A DNA stretch of 64,000 nucleotides, from assembly GCA_963725895.1 (NCBI GenBank), contig CAVSAJ010000001.1, positions 2,418,001 to 2,482,000 of the forward strand. The letters run 5' to 3'. Position numbers and translations under genes: made by a program. The notes beneath the pieces were generated by a model, which was given only the letters and a program-made list of their open reading frames with translations, searched no databases and was not told the DNA's origin. Shown piece after piece: positions 52,748 through 61,387 of this stretch (its first letter is position 1; the number at the start of each line of letters is the position of its first letter). Origin of the DNA: Bog-473 sp963725895. GTDB taxonomy: Bacteria; Actinomycetota; Acidimicrobiia; Acidimicrobiales; RAAP-2.

Positions 52748-54817
52748 TCAAAGCGAGCGAGGACGTCTTCGGCCGCTTCGAGTGGTCCGAGCGGAGGTCG
52801 AGCCCGATGTTCCCTGTTCCCTCCGGTAGCCAAGCGCCGCACGTGAAGGGCCGGCGTGCCACCGCGGCGATTGCGCCACTTCGAGGCGCCGCCCGCCACC
52901 GGTCCCACGCCGCCAGCGGCCGATGATCACTACCGCGGACCCCAGCACAAGCATGAGGAGGCCGAAGAGCCACTCGTACGAAAGGGGCGCTCCCGTGAAG
53001 GCGAGTGCCGAAGTCGTGACGGGTGAGGTTGTGGTTGACTCCGCGCTCGCTGAGGTGGTCGGCGCGGGCGAAGAGTTGCCCGAGCTCCCGGAACCGCTCG
53101 AAACGCCTGTCGATGTCGTGGTCGTGGTACCCGTGACCACGGCGACCACGTAGAAGATGCCGACGCCGGCTCCGCCGCTCGGCACGGTGACCCCTTCGGT
53201 GGCGCTGCTCCCCGACCCGTTCGGCGTCGAGGTGCCACCACAGACCACGAGCGTGTAGCCCGGCGGGGCGGTTGCCGTCATGGTGTAGCCACCGGCGCCG
53301 ACCTGTGTCGGGGCCAGCGGGTTGGGGGTCGCCGACACGGTCGTGGGCCCGCTCGCCGCCAGGGTGCCGCCCGATTCCTCCGTGGTGGTCGGGTTGCCGT
53401 TCTGGCACAGATAGATGTGACCGGCGATGGTCTGGGTCACCGACTGGACGACGTAGAAGATGCCGACGCCGGCTCCGCCGCTCGGCACGGTGACCCCTTC
53501 GGTGGCGCTGCTCCCCGACCCGTTCGGCGTCGAGGTGCCACCACAGACCACGAGCGTGTAGCCCGGCGGGGCGGTTGCCGTCATGGTGTAGCCACCGGCG
53601 CCGACCTGTGTCGGGGCCAGCGGGTTGGGGGTCGCCGACACGGTCGTGGGCCCGCTCGCCGCCAGGGTGCCGCCCGATTCCTCCGTGGTGGTCGGGTTGC
53701 CGTTCTGGCACAGATAGATGTGACCGGCGATGGTCTGGGTCACCGACTGGACGACGTAGAAGATGCCGACGCCGGCTCCGCCGCTCGGCACGGTGACCCC
53801 TTCGGTGGCGCTGCTCCCCGACCCGTTCGGCGTCGAGGTGCCACCACAGACCACGAGCGTGTAGCCCGGCGGGGCGGTTGCCGTCATGGTGTAGCCACCG
53901 GCGCCGACCTGTGTCGGGGCCAGCGGGTTGGGGGTCGCCGACACGGTCGTGGGCCCGCTCGCCGCCAGGGTGCCGCCCGATTCCTCCGTGGTGGTCGGGT
54001 TGCCGTTCTGGCACAGATAGATGTGACCGGCGATGGTCTGGGTCACCGACTGGACGACGTAGAAGATGCCGACGCCGGCTCCGCCGCTCGGCACGGTGAC
54101 CCCTTCGGTGGCGCTGCTCCCCGACCCGTTCGGCGTCGAGGTGCCACCACAGACCACGAGCGTGTAGCCCGGCGGGGCGGTTGCCGTCATGGTGTAGCCA
54201 CCGGCGCCGACCTGTGTCGGGGCCAGCGGGTTGGGGGTCGCCGACACGGTCGTGGGCCCGCTCGCCGCCAGGGTGCCGCCCGATTCCTCCGTGGTGGTCG
54301 GGTTGCCGTTCTGGCACAGATAGATGTGACCGGCGATGGTCTGGGTCACCGGAGCACCGCAGTTCAGCTGGGAGAGGTCATAGCTCCCTGTGTCAGTTGT
54401 GGAGAATCCGTCCGACCACCGGCTCGAGATGTCGATGGTGATGACGCCCGAGGCCGTGGCCGGAAGTGTCTGGGTCAGCGTGGTGGACGAGTAGGGCTGC
54501 CCGGGTGATGCGGCGATGTTGTACGTGGTGCTGCTCAAGGTGGCGAGACCGCCGGTCACCGACGTGACAGAACCGGTCTCGGTCACGTTGTAGTCGTTTG
54601 CGATCGTCCAGACGATCGTGTACCCACTGCCAAGTGGGTTCGCGCAGCTGGCCTGGGCGCTCACGATGTCGTTGTGGGCGAAGGCCGGCGTGGCAAAGGC
54701 CACCAGACCCACGATGGCCAGGGCCGAGGCGAGGCCTCCCTTGACCACATGGCGGAGGCGGGTGGGCTTGCGAGCTGCTCCGCCTCCCGAGCGCCTCGAG
54801 CACACGTGGACCGGCAT
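52748..54817 (-). CDS. Secreted surface protein with four identical 101-residue repeats and LAFTG anchor
   Basis: About 689 residues from ATG 54817 (a TTG at 54847 is an alternative). Signal peptide ends near ATPAFAHN. An N-terminal domain of about 110 residues (SAQASCANPLGSGYTIVWTI) is followed by four tandem 101-residue units, each with VTQTIAGHIYLCQNGNPTTT, SATPNPLAPTQVGAGGYTMT and LVVCGGTSTPNGSGSSATEG, two Cys per unit. A Thr/Ser linker and LAFTGAP follow, then a membrane helix WLFGLLMLVLGSAVVIIG and RWRR: a class E sortase-type LAxTG wall anchor. After the anchor the frame runs on for about 50 residues, probably because the natural stop was lost near the pseudogene region. It is likely a wall-attached stalk. 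Confidence 0.85.
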   Translation of the reverse strand: MPVHVCSRRSGGGAARKPTRLRHVVKGGLASALAIVGLVAFATPAFAHNDIVSAQASCANPLGSGYTIVWTIANDYNVTETGSVTSVTGGLATLSSTTYNIAASPGQPYSSTTLTQTLPATASGVITIDISSRWSDGFSTTDTGSYDLSQLNCGAPVTQTIAGHIYLCQNGNPTTTEESGGTLAASGPTTVSATPNPLAPTQVGAGGYTMTATAPPGYTLVVCGGTSTPNGSGSSATEGVTVPSGGAGVGIFYVVQSVTQTIAGHIYLCQNGNPTTTEESGGTLAASGPTTVSATPNPLAPTQVGAGGYTMTATAPPGYTLVVCGGTSTPNGSGSSATEGVTVPSGGAGVGIFYVVQSVTQTIAGHIYLCQNGNPTTTEESGGTLAASGPTTVSATPNPLAPTQVGAGGYTMTATAPPGYTLVVCGGTSTPNGSGSSATEGVTVPSGGAGVGIFYVVQSVTQTIAGHIYLCQNGNPTTTEESGGTLAASGPTTVSATPNPLAPTQVGAGGYTMTATAPPGYTLVVCGGTSTPNGSGSSATEGVTVPSGGAGVGIFYVVAVVTGTTTTTSTGVSSGSGSSGNSSPAPTTSASAESTTTSPVTTSALAFTGAPLSYEWLFGLLMLVLGSAVVIIGRWRRGTGGGRRLEVAQSPRWHAGPSRAALGYRREQGTSGSTSARTTRSGRRRPRSL
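53148..54351. repeat. Four 303-bp direct repeats inside the surface-protein gene
   Basis: The unit recurs at intervals of exactly 303 bp (the marker TAGAAGATGCC occurs at 53151, 53454, 53757 and 54060). As far as can be read, the four copies are identical at DNA level. The last copy ends at about 54351, where it joins the unique N-terminal part. 303 bp equals 101 codons, so copy-number change keeps the frame. Confidence 0.97.
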
Positions 54818-55000
54818 CAGGCCGCCCCGTCGTTCCGATTTCGCCAATCTGGGACCCCCAGTGGGACCGACGCCAATAGCAAGTTGGCCGGGACGCTATC
54901 AACAATCCAGGCACAATTCGCGGCTTTGACGGGTGGGACCGGGCGGCGTCGAGAAGTCAGCAAGAAGTCGGGAGGTCCTCCGGACTTGTCCCGGCTGCAC

Positions 55001-56983
55001 CTAGGAGCTGGTCTGCATTGTTGCCGCCTCAACGATCTGGATGTCCGGGGGCTGGATGGCCAACGGGCCTCCCGCCACGGGCACCTGCCAGACCATGCTC
55101 ATGTAGGGCGTCGGCCCGATGGTCGAGCCCGACGGACACGGAGCGAAGCCGCTGATCGTCAGGGGCGTCCCGAGTGAGGCGGACATCGGGACACAGACGT
55201 CGGTCCGCTCATGCCACTGAACGAGCGAGCCATACGGCATGGGAGGGTCCGTCGTCAGCGTGGAGGGGAGGAGGTACATGGCAGCCACCAGGACCTGGTT
55301 GCCCGAGGGCGTCGTGGCGTAGACGAGCCCGTCGATCGCGGCCGGGTCGAGCGTGCGCCCCGCCGCTTCGTTCTGCGCGACGACGCTCGGGTTGACGTAG
55401 TAGACGACGGGGTAGCTGGTCGGCGTGACGGGCACATAGCCAGCGGCCTCGGCCTCTTCCGGATCCGCGTAGGGCGCGACGGCGCGACTCGTGGCCTGCA
55501 CGTACTGGACGGCCCTTATCTGATCGGAGAACGTCGGCTCGGGAGCGCACCCCGCACGCGCCATGTGGACCTGGGCCGGGTTGTTGCCCCCTTGGGCCAA
55601 GAGGAGCTGTGTCAGAGAGGCGGGAAGAGGTGGCCCCGTGTAGTGCCAGTTGTCCTTGACCGAGTTCAGGCCCGCGGCGGCACTTGCATCGGCACCGTTC
55701 ATGTTCATGGTGCCGGTGCCGCCCATCGCCATGAGCGGACTGTTGGTGACGTCCAACCCCGCGTGGTTGCCTCCGGTGCAGCTCGCGGTGCTGGGGCTCG
55801 AGCCCGTGGATCCCGTTGATCCCGAGCCGGCCATGCCCGTCATCCCGCTCATCGCCGTGCCGGCGGACTCCGCCGGCGGCACGGGGTAGTCCGCGCTCAA
55901 GAAGAGCGCCAGCGCGACCGCCCCGAGCGCGAGGCCGACCAACACGCCGTTGCGGCGCGTTGCCTCGGTGAGAGGTGTTCGTCCCACGTAGGGAGCGGCG
56001 ACCCTGGCCGGCGTCATGGCCATCGCCAGCACGACGATCAGAGGGGCGGTGTTGGGGTCCGTTCCAGACCCGGTGAAGATGCCGCCCAACCCCTGCCCGG
56101 TCACCCACATGACAAGCGACAGCACCGCGCCGACGGCGAGGTACGCCCCAGGGCGTCGGCTCAGCAGCGGACCGAAGCCAATGACAAGCGACAGTGCCGC
56201 CAGCACCCATGCCCACTCCGTCCCGGTCGAAGAGACGGTGCTGCCGACGCCGTGGAGGAAGTGGGCGTACGAGCCCGGCTCGCCCGTCTGCATGCCGGTG
56301 ATGGCGCTCGAGAGCGACGTCGCGGTCCGGTTCTCGGGCAGGAGGAAGAGGACCGCAGCCAGCGACCAGTACCCGGCCCACACGAGGAGCGGGGTGGTTG
56401 CACCACCCACCCCGCGCGCGGCGGCCGACGACCCCACGCCCACGGCTTCGTTGTTGGGCTCGCGGCGCGTCGGCCATGCCATCAGCCCCAGCAGCCCGTA
56501 CAGGAAGACCGAGCCCGGCGCCCCGGTGAGCGCGCTGGCGGTCCCGGTCAGCACCATGCCCATGCCCTCGCCGAGCACCCAGACGCCAAGCGCCCACGCG
56601 AACGACAGCGCCAGGGCGTAGCGCACCGTGGGCCGGTAGAGGAGGCCCAGTCCGATCGCCAGCTGAATGAGGGCGAACAGGGTGTTCCAGACGGCGATGT
56701 GCGGCTCAATGAAGTGGCCGATGTTCGTGATGATCCAGGCCACCACGGCGGGCTGCCCGTTGGCGTTGGGCAAGACGTAGGTCTCCACGAAGCTCCGGTG
56801 GAACATGAAGGACTGGAACTGCAGCCCCGCATCGAGGAGCCAGAACACACCGAGGACGACCTGGAGCGTCCGCTGGGTCCCGATCGGGCGCCAGAACCGC
56901 TGCGGCAACGGGTCGAGGTCGTCGCCTACGTCGCCATCGGCGACGTCTTCCGTATCCGTCGTGTCCGTCCTATCCGTGGTCAC
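55001..56983 (-). CDS. Large polytopic membrane protein with Met/His-rich periplasmic region
   Basis: 660 residues. A charged Asp/Thr-rich N-terminus precedes about ten membrane helices up to residue 375 (TLQVVLGVFWLLDAGLQFQS, GFGPLLSRRPGAYLAVGAVL, and others). Then comes a Met/Gly/Ser/Thr-rich linker (SAGTAMSGMTGMAGSGSTGS and LMAMGGTGTMNMNGADAS) and an extracytoplasmic domain of about 240 residues with His and Cys (HMARAGCAPEPTFS, LVQWHERTDVCVPM). The Met-rich stretch suggests copper or another metal (inference). It lies upstream of the metal ABC importer genes on the same strand but separate. Function unknown; similar proteins occur in mycobacteria and relatives. Confidence 0.7.
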   Translation of the reverse strand: MTTDRTDTTDTEDVADGDVGDDLDPLPQRFWRPIGTQRTLQVVLGVFWLLDAGLQFQSFMFHRSFVETYVLPNANGQPAVVAWIITNIGHFIEPHIAVWNTLFALIQLAIGLGLLYRPTVRYALALSFAWALGVWVLGEGMGMVLTGTASALTGAPGSVFLYGLLGLMAWPTRREPNNEAVGVGSSAAARGVGGATTPLLVWAGYWSLAAVLFLLPENRTATSLSSAITGMQTGEPGSYAHFLHGVGSTVSSTGTEWAWVLAALSLVIGFGPLLSRRPGAYLAVGAVLSLVMWVTGQGLGGIFTGSGTDPNTAPLIVVLAMAMTPARVAAPYVGRTPLTEATRRNGVLVGLALGAVALALFLSADYPVPPAESAGTAMSGMTGMAGSGSTGSTGSSPSTASCTGGNHAGLDVTNSPLMAMGGTGTMNMNGADASAAAGLNSVKDNWHYTGPPLPASLTQLLLAQGGNNPAQVHMARAGCAPEPTFSDQIRAVQYVQATSRAVAPYADPEEAEAAGYVPVTPTSYPVVYYVNPSVVAQNEAAGRTLDPAAIDGLVYATTPSGNQVLVAAMYLLPSTLTTDPPMPYGSLVQWHERTDVCVPMSASLGTPLTISGFAPCPSGSTIGPTPYMSMVWQVPVAGGPLAIQPPDIQIVEAATMQTSS

Positions 56984-57225
56984 CTTGCGCTCCCTCTTTC
57001 GGACGTGCGTACAGCGTGCCGGACGGCCTTCGACGCCTGCGCCTGTCTCCGCCTAGGTCGACGCCACCGAGGGGATCGTACGACCAACGAGCCAGCTGAT
57101 AGAGGCGGGCACCCGACCTCCAAGCGGTCTGCCGCGCTCGCTGCCGGACTGGGTCTTGGAGCTCTTCTGGTGCCCCTCTTGTCCTGACGTGGTGTGGTTC
57201 GGTGTCGCTGGACGGATCAGACAGT

Positions 57226-58083
57226 TCAGATCGGGTCAACGATGATGGGGCGGACCAGCTGGGACGATCGGTGCCCGGTTTCGCGCCGAATCCGGCCCTT
57301 TTGCCGCCAGGCGCTCCATGCCCTCCCGACCGTGTAGGCGAAGGCGCTGATGGCACCGACGAAGAACCCGATGGGGAGGTTCGTCTCGTAGGAGACGGCG
57401 ATTGCCACCCACACGGTGACCAGCGCGAACACCACGGAGAGACCTATCGCCACCAAGGGACGGTTGGTGAACGATCGGGCGGCGGCAGGCGGGCCGATCA
57501 GCAAGCTGAAGATGAGCAGGGAGCCAACGACGGGGACGGCCATGGTCGTGACCAACGCCACCACGACGAGAAAGGCCAGGTCCATCACCCGCGCGTTGAT
57601 GCCACGAGCCGCGGCGACATCAGGGGTGACCGAGGACAGCATCAGGGGCCTGTACAGAACGACGATCGCGGCCACGCACACAGCGGCGATCGCCGCGGTT
57701 GGCCAGAGTTCGCTCGTCGAGACACCGAGGAGCTCACCGAAGAGCAGGGCGAAGATTTCCGGGGCGTACTCGCTGGTGCGCGACAGGAACAAGTCACCAA
57801 GCGCCAGCATCAGCACGATCGTGAGGCCGGTCGCGACGTCGCTGCGGGCCCGCCGGCCGAGCCCGGCGATCATCCCGGCCCCGGCCAGCGAAAAGACACC
57901 GAGTCCGACGATGGTGTTGGCCCCGATCAGAGCGGCGCCGGCCGCTCCGGCGAATGCCCCGTTGGGTAGGGAGTGCGCGGCGAACGCCGCGCCCCGAAGC
58001 ACCGTGAAGAATCCGACCACGCCGGCCACGATGGCGACGATGGTGGCTGCCTCCCATGCGTGGATCATGAAGGAGGCGAACAT
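57226..58083 (-). CDS. Metal ABC transporter permease 2 (ZnuB-like)
   Basis: 285 residues from ATG 58083, which shares a base with the stop of permease 1 (TGATG). About eight membrane helices: IVAIVAGVVGFFTVLRGAAF, then FAAHSLPNGAFAGAAGAALI, the conserved ABC-3 (ZnuB) pattern, and LLIFSLLIGPPAAARSF near the end. It is one of two different permease subunits encoded in tandem, which suggests a heterodimeric channel instead of a ZnuB homodimer. It transports Zn2+ or Mn2+ with the binding protein and ATPase of the operon. Last gene of the operon. Confidence 0.9.
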   Translation of the reverse strand: MFASFMIHAWEAATIVAIVAGVVGFFTVLRGAAFAAHSLPNGAFAGAAGAALIGANTIVGLGVFSLAGAGMIAGLGRRARSDVATGLTIVLMLALGDLFLSRTSEYAPEIFALLFGELLGVSTSELWPTAAIAAVCVAAIVVLYRPLMLSSVTPDVAAARGINARVMDLAFLVVVALVTTMAVPVVGSLLIFSLLIGPPAAARSFTNRPLVAIGLSVVFALVTVWVAIAVSYETNLPIGFFVGAISAFAYTVGRAWSAWRQKGRIRRETGHRSSQLVRPIIVDPI

Positions 58084-59012
58084 CAGACCGCCTCGATTGG
58101 TTCGACCGCTCGTCGCTGACTGCCGGGAGTCGTCCGTCGCCGATCCGGCCGCAGTCGCGAGACGATCCCCGACGCGACGTAGAGCACGAAGATGACGGCG
58201 ACGATGCAGAAGCTCACCGGCCAGCCGTTCCCGCCGGCCCACACGGTGCTGTCATAGGCGATCAGCGTCCCCACCCAGCAGGAGAACACGCCCACCGCGG
58301 CAGCGACGGCGATCGCGACCCCGGTACGGGTCGCCAGCCGGAGCGCGATGGCCGCGGGTCCGATCAACAGAGCCGTCGAGAGAATCGCGCCGATCGTGAC
58401 CGCCGACATCGACACCGCCAAGGCGAGTGCGAGGAGATAGGCAGCACCGACCAGGCGGACCGGCACGCGGCGCGCTGCGGCCAGCTCGTAGCTCACCGAG
58501 CTGAACAAGAGGGGCCTGTACAAGACACCGATCAGCGCGACCGAGGCAACGCCGAGCACCGCCATGACCGTCGTGATGCCCGGCGGCAGCGTGAAGATGG
58601 ATCCGAACAGCACGTTCACGGTCGCCCCGGTCGTGCTCGAAGAGACAGTGTCTTGGTAGAGGAAGAGGGCTGCCAAGCCAAGCGAGGCGCCGAGCACGAT
58701 GCCCGTGGCAAGGTCCCGTCCCCGGGGTTTGCGGATGCCGATGAGCTCCATCACTCCGGCGGCCACCACGTTGAAGGCAACGAACCCGTACAGCGTGGAC
58801 GCACCGACCAGGACGGCAGCCGAGCCGCCCGCGGTGCCGATGTCGGAAAGGGCGTGACCGGCAAAGGATTGTCCCCGTATGACCGTGAACACCCCCACGA
58901 TTCCCGACACCACCGCCGCGAGTGCGCCGACGACCAAGGCGACCTGGACCGGCTCCGATGAGAAGAACCCAGGTTCGAAGAGGGGCGACACAAAGGTCGA
59001 CGCGACGATCAC
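58083..59012 (-). CDS. Metal ABC transporter permease 1 (ZnuB-like)
   Basis: 309 residues from ATG 59012, overlapping the ATPase stop (ATGA). ABC-3 family permease: VVSGIVGVFTVIRGQSFAGH, then ALSDIGTAGGSAAVLVGAST, and SVSYELAAARRVPVRLVGAA, typical of the family. About eight helices and an Arg-rich C-terminus (RRRTTPGSQRRAVEP). Part of the operon substrate-binding protein, ATPase, permease 1, permease 2. Directly coupled to permease 2. Confidence 0.9.
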   Translation of the reverse strand: MIVASTFVSPLFEPGFFSSEPVQVALVVGALAAVVSGIVGVFTVIRGQSFAGHALSDIGTAGGSAAVLVGASTLYGFVAFNVVAAGVMELIGIRKPRGRDLATGIVLGASLGLAALFLYQDTVSSSTTGATVNVLFGSIFTLPPGITTVMAVLGVASVALIGVLYRPLLFSSVSYELAAARRVPVRLVGAAYLLALALAVSMSAVTIGAILSTALLIGPAAIALRLATRTGVAIAVAAAVGVFSCWVGTLIAYDSTVWAGGNGWPVSFCIVAVIFVLYVASGIVSRLRPDRRRTTPGSQRRAVEPIEAV

Positions 59013-59887
59013 GCCAGGTCTGAGAAGGGATCGGGGTCACCCACATGGTGCGCCTGATGCTCGGCCCCGGAGACGACGAGGACTCGGCCCTCGACCCGGA
59101 GAACCTCGACTCGGTGGCCATAGAGCCTGCTGAGGGTGTCGGTTCGGACCACTTGATCTGTGGTGCCCGACGCGGCACGACCGTCAGCGAGGTAGACGAC
59201 CTGATCCATCACTCCCAGCAGCGGGTTGATGTCATGCGCGGAGAGCAGGATCGCGATGTGCTGGTCGGCGGCGATCCGGGCCAGAAGCTCGACGACCTCG
59301 GCGGCCGAGCGGATATCCAGGTTCGCCAACGGCTCGTCGAGCAGCAACAGCTTCGGCCTGGATATGAGCGCCTGGGCGATCATGACCCGCTGCTGCTCTC
59401 CACCAGACAGGTTCCCGATCCGGGCGTCTGCGAACGCGTTCGCACCGACCGCGTCGAGCATCTCTTGCACGGCGAGTCGGCGCTTCGCCGTCGGTCTGGG
59501 AATCCCGAAGCGGTGTCCGTCGAGACCGAGCCCGACGAGGTCCCGGGCCCGAAGCGGTATGTCCGCCTCTAAGGCGATCTTCTGGGGGACGTAACCGATG
59601 CGCGCGCTCGACCGCGACCGGGCTCCGCCCGTCAGTTCGATCCGGCCCCCGCTCGGAGCGATCAGGCCCAGGATCACTCGCAGCAGCGTGGTCTTGCCCG
59701 CTCCGTTCGAGCCGATGAGCCCACAGAATCCGCCTGCCTCCAGCGCAAACGACACCCGGTCGAGGACTCGCCGGCCTCCGAGCGACACGCTTAGGTTCTC
59801 GACACGGAGCACCTCCTCGGTGGTACGACCGCTGTTTTCCTCACCGAGCAGTGGGCCTCCAGGAGGGGCCATGGGGTCAGTCTTCAC
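59009..59887 (-). CDS. Metal ABC transporter ATPase (ZnuC-like)
   Basis: About 292 residues from the GTG at 59887, two bases after the stop of the binding protein; ATG 59872 (287 residues) is the alternative and neither has a clear ribosome site. One ABC cassette: Walker A GSNGAGKTTLLR, Q-loop YVPQKIALEADIPL, signature LSGGEQQRVMIAQAL, Walker B LLLLDEPLANLD, switch His in LSAHDINPLL. Family is that of Zn/Mn importers. It powers uptake by the two permeases encoded downstream. Confidence 0.93.
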   Translation of the reverse strand: MKTDPMAPPGGPLLGEENSGRTTEEVLRVENLSVSLGGRRVLDRVSFALEAGGFCGLIGSNGAGKTTLLRVILGLIAPSGGRIELTGGARSRSSARIGYVPQKIALEADIPLRARDLVGLGLDGHRFGIPRPTAKRRLAVQEMLDAVGANAFADARIGNLSGGEQQRVMIAQALISRPKLLLLDEPLANLDIRSAAEVVELLARIAADQHIAILLSAHDINPLLGVMDQVVYLADGRAASGTTDQVVRTDTLSRLYGHRVEVLRVEGRVLVVSGAEHQAHHVGDPDPFSDLA

Positions 59888-59889
59888 GC

Positions 59890-60825
59890 TCACAGACGTT
59901 GCGTCGACGCATGGGTGGTGATCGCTTTCTCGATGGCGTTGAGCTCGGCCATCATCCATGACTGGTAGTCGTAGCCGGGGACGGGCATCGTCTCGTACAC
60001 CCCGACCACAGGCACACCAGCCGCCAAGGCAGTCTGGCGGATCGAGTCCGTGAGCGGGTCGGTCACTTGCTGGTTGTAACAGAACACCTTCACCTGATGC
60101 TTGGTGAAGAAACCTTTCTCCAACGTCACGTCCTGCGGAGTGGGGTCGGTGCCGTTCATGATGTCGGCCTGGAACTGCCACGGCGTCAGGTTGTTGATCC
60201 CCATGGCGGTGAGCAGGTAGTCGGCCACCGGCTCGGTCGTCGCCGCAGTCGTACCCGCGTACTTGCTCTTGAATGCGGCAATTGCAGCGAGCCAGGGCTG
60301 CAGCGAAGCGACGAACCTGCGCTCGTTGGCCCGGAAGATCGACGCGTGAGAGGGTTCGAGCGCCGAGAGGTCGGACGCCAACGCCTGGGCGACGGCCGGC
60401 ATCGTTCTCGGGTTGTACCACAGGTGTGGATTTGGCGTGCTGTCCGGCAGGCCCAGCAGATGTTGCACGTTGATGACTTTGCGGGCCGAGTTCGGCGACG
60501 CGGAAGCAAGAGTGCCCATGAAGGTGTCGTAGCCGACCCCGTTTTCGATCAGCAGGTTCGCGTTGGCGATCTTCTGCCCCACGCTCGGCGTTGCCTCGTA
60601 TGTATGGGGGTCCGTGTTGGGATTCGAGTCCACCGAGTACACGCTCACGTACGTGCCGCCGATCTGCGACGCGACGTTTCCGTACTCGTTCTCCCCCGCG
60701 ACGATCGCCACCGTGTTCCGTCCGGTCGCCGCCCCGGCGAAGGTCCATGGCGCGCTCGCTCCCGCGGTCAGCAGGACCGCCCCGAGCACCGCCGTGCCAG
60801 CCAACACCTTGGCGAACCTGAACAT
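59890..60825 (-). CDS. Metal-binding (ZnuA/A-1 family) substrate-binding protein
   Basis: 311 residues from ATG 60825, with GGAGG eleven bases before. Signal peptide at 1-32 without lipobox (cleavage near AGAATGR). Cluster A-1 features: AIVAGENEYGNVASQIGGTY, metal ligand His in NTDPHTYEATPSV, His in TPNPHLWYNPRTMPAVA, and a C-terminal acidic site around VPVVGVYETMPVPG. There is no His-rich loop between the lobes. It binds Zn2+ or Mn2+ outside the membrane and delivers it to the two-permease channel. First gene of the operon; divergent from the ArsR gene, which very likely regulates it together with the Fur-type protein. Confidence 0.88.
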   Translation of the reverse strand: MFRFAKVLAGTAVLGAVLLTAGASAPWTFAGAATGRNTVAIVAGENEYGNVASQIGGTYVSVYSVDSNPNTDPHTYEATPSVGQKIANANLLIENGVGYDTFMGTLASASPNSARKVINVQHLLGLPDSTPNPHLWYNPRTMPAVAQALASDLSALEPSHASIFRANERRFVASLQPWLAAIAAFKSKYAGTTAATTEPVADYLLTAMGINNLTPWQFQADIMNGTDPTPQDVTLEKGFFTKHQVKVFCYNQQVTDPLTDSIRQTALAAGVPVVGVYETMPVPGYDYQSWMMAELNAIEKAITTHASTQRL

Positions 60826-60982
60826 TGCCCGTCCTCCGGTCTCTGTGAGGGTCCTTGTCTGGATCCGTTTCAGATAACCGTAATTGCTATTTAGAATGGT
60901 TGCAAATACACCCGAGGCCTCTGAAGCGGCCGGCCCCGTACATGGCCTTTTCCTTATATAAGAAGGGGCTAATATCAATGGG
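60826..60982. promoter_or_regulatory. Divergent control region of the metal importer and arsR-type genes
   Basis: This 157-bp region is AT-richer than its surroundings. It holds the perfect palindrome CTTATATAAG (60953-60962) within TTCCTTATATAAGAAGG, next to the ArsR start, and an AT-rich tract TTGCTATTTAGAATGG around 60885-60900 toward the importer start. Both are good candidate operators for the ArsR- and Fur-type regulators. Which protein binds which site cannot be told. Confidence 0.5.
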
Positions 60983-61300
60983 GTGGTCGAGACGAAGGTG
61001 CCTGACGTGCTGGCGGGGGCAGCGGATCTGCTCAAGGCCCTGGCGTCTCCAGTCCGTCTCGCGGCGGTCGTCGAGCTCTGCGAAGGCCCTCGTTGCGTCC
61101 ACGAGCTCCAGACCGCACTCGAAACGTCCGGTCGCCAGGTCAGCCAGCCGCGGTTGTCCCAACACCTCAAGGTGCTCCGGGACGCCGGCCTCGTGACCAC
61201 CACGCGTCGGGGTGCGGAGATCACCTACCAGCTCGCCGACGCCCACGTCGGGCACATCGTCAACGACACCATCCGCCATGCTCAAGAGGAACGTGCATGA
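60983..61300 (+). CDS. ArsR/SmtB-family metalloregulator
   Basis: 105 residues from the GTG at 60983. Winged helix-turn-helix: ALASPVRLAAVVELCEGPRC, VHELQTALETSGRQVSQPRL, then SQHLKVLRDAGLVTTTRRGA and a C-terminal helix DAHVGHIVNDTIRHAQEE. The alpha-5 His pattern DAHVGH...H resembles the zinc site of SmtB/CzrA-type sensors (D-x-H-x10-H-like). It is therefore probably a zinc-responsive repressor of itself and of the divergent importer or of an efflux gene. The stop overlaps a possible mini-ORF (ATGA). Confidence 0.9.
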   Translation: MVETKVPDVLAGAADLLKALASPVRLAAVVELCEGPRCVHELQTALETSGRQVSQPRLSQHLKVLRDAGLVTTTRRGAEITYQLADAHVGHIVNDTIRHAQEERA

Positions 61301-61383
61301 CAACAACCCGCTTCGAGCCCCCGACCACCGCCACGAGACCCACCAGGGCCACGAGGACGAGCACTGAGCTCGCGATCTGCTGA
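61297..61383 (+). CDS. Possible 28-residue ORF between the two regulators
   Basis: ATG overlaps the ArsR stop (ATGA) and reads 28 codons to a TGA five bases before the Fur-type start. The peptide is Thr/Arg-rich (TTATRPTRATRTSTELAIC) and has no recognisable family. It could be a relic that keeps the two regulators translationally linked, or not coding at all. Confidence 0.25.
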   Translation: MTTTRFEPPTTATRPTRATRTSTELAIC

Positions 61384-61387
61384 CGAC

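Noticed and set aside
53417..54508. Long plus-strand open frame with Arg/Gly-rich repeats opposite the surface protein
   Set aside because: It is the antisense of the 303-bp repeats; it has no start context and its composition is that of shadow frames.
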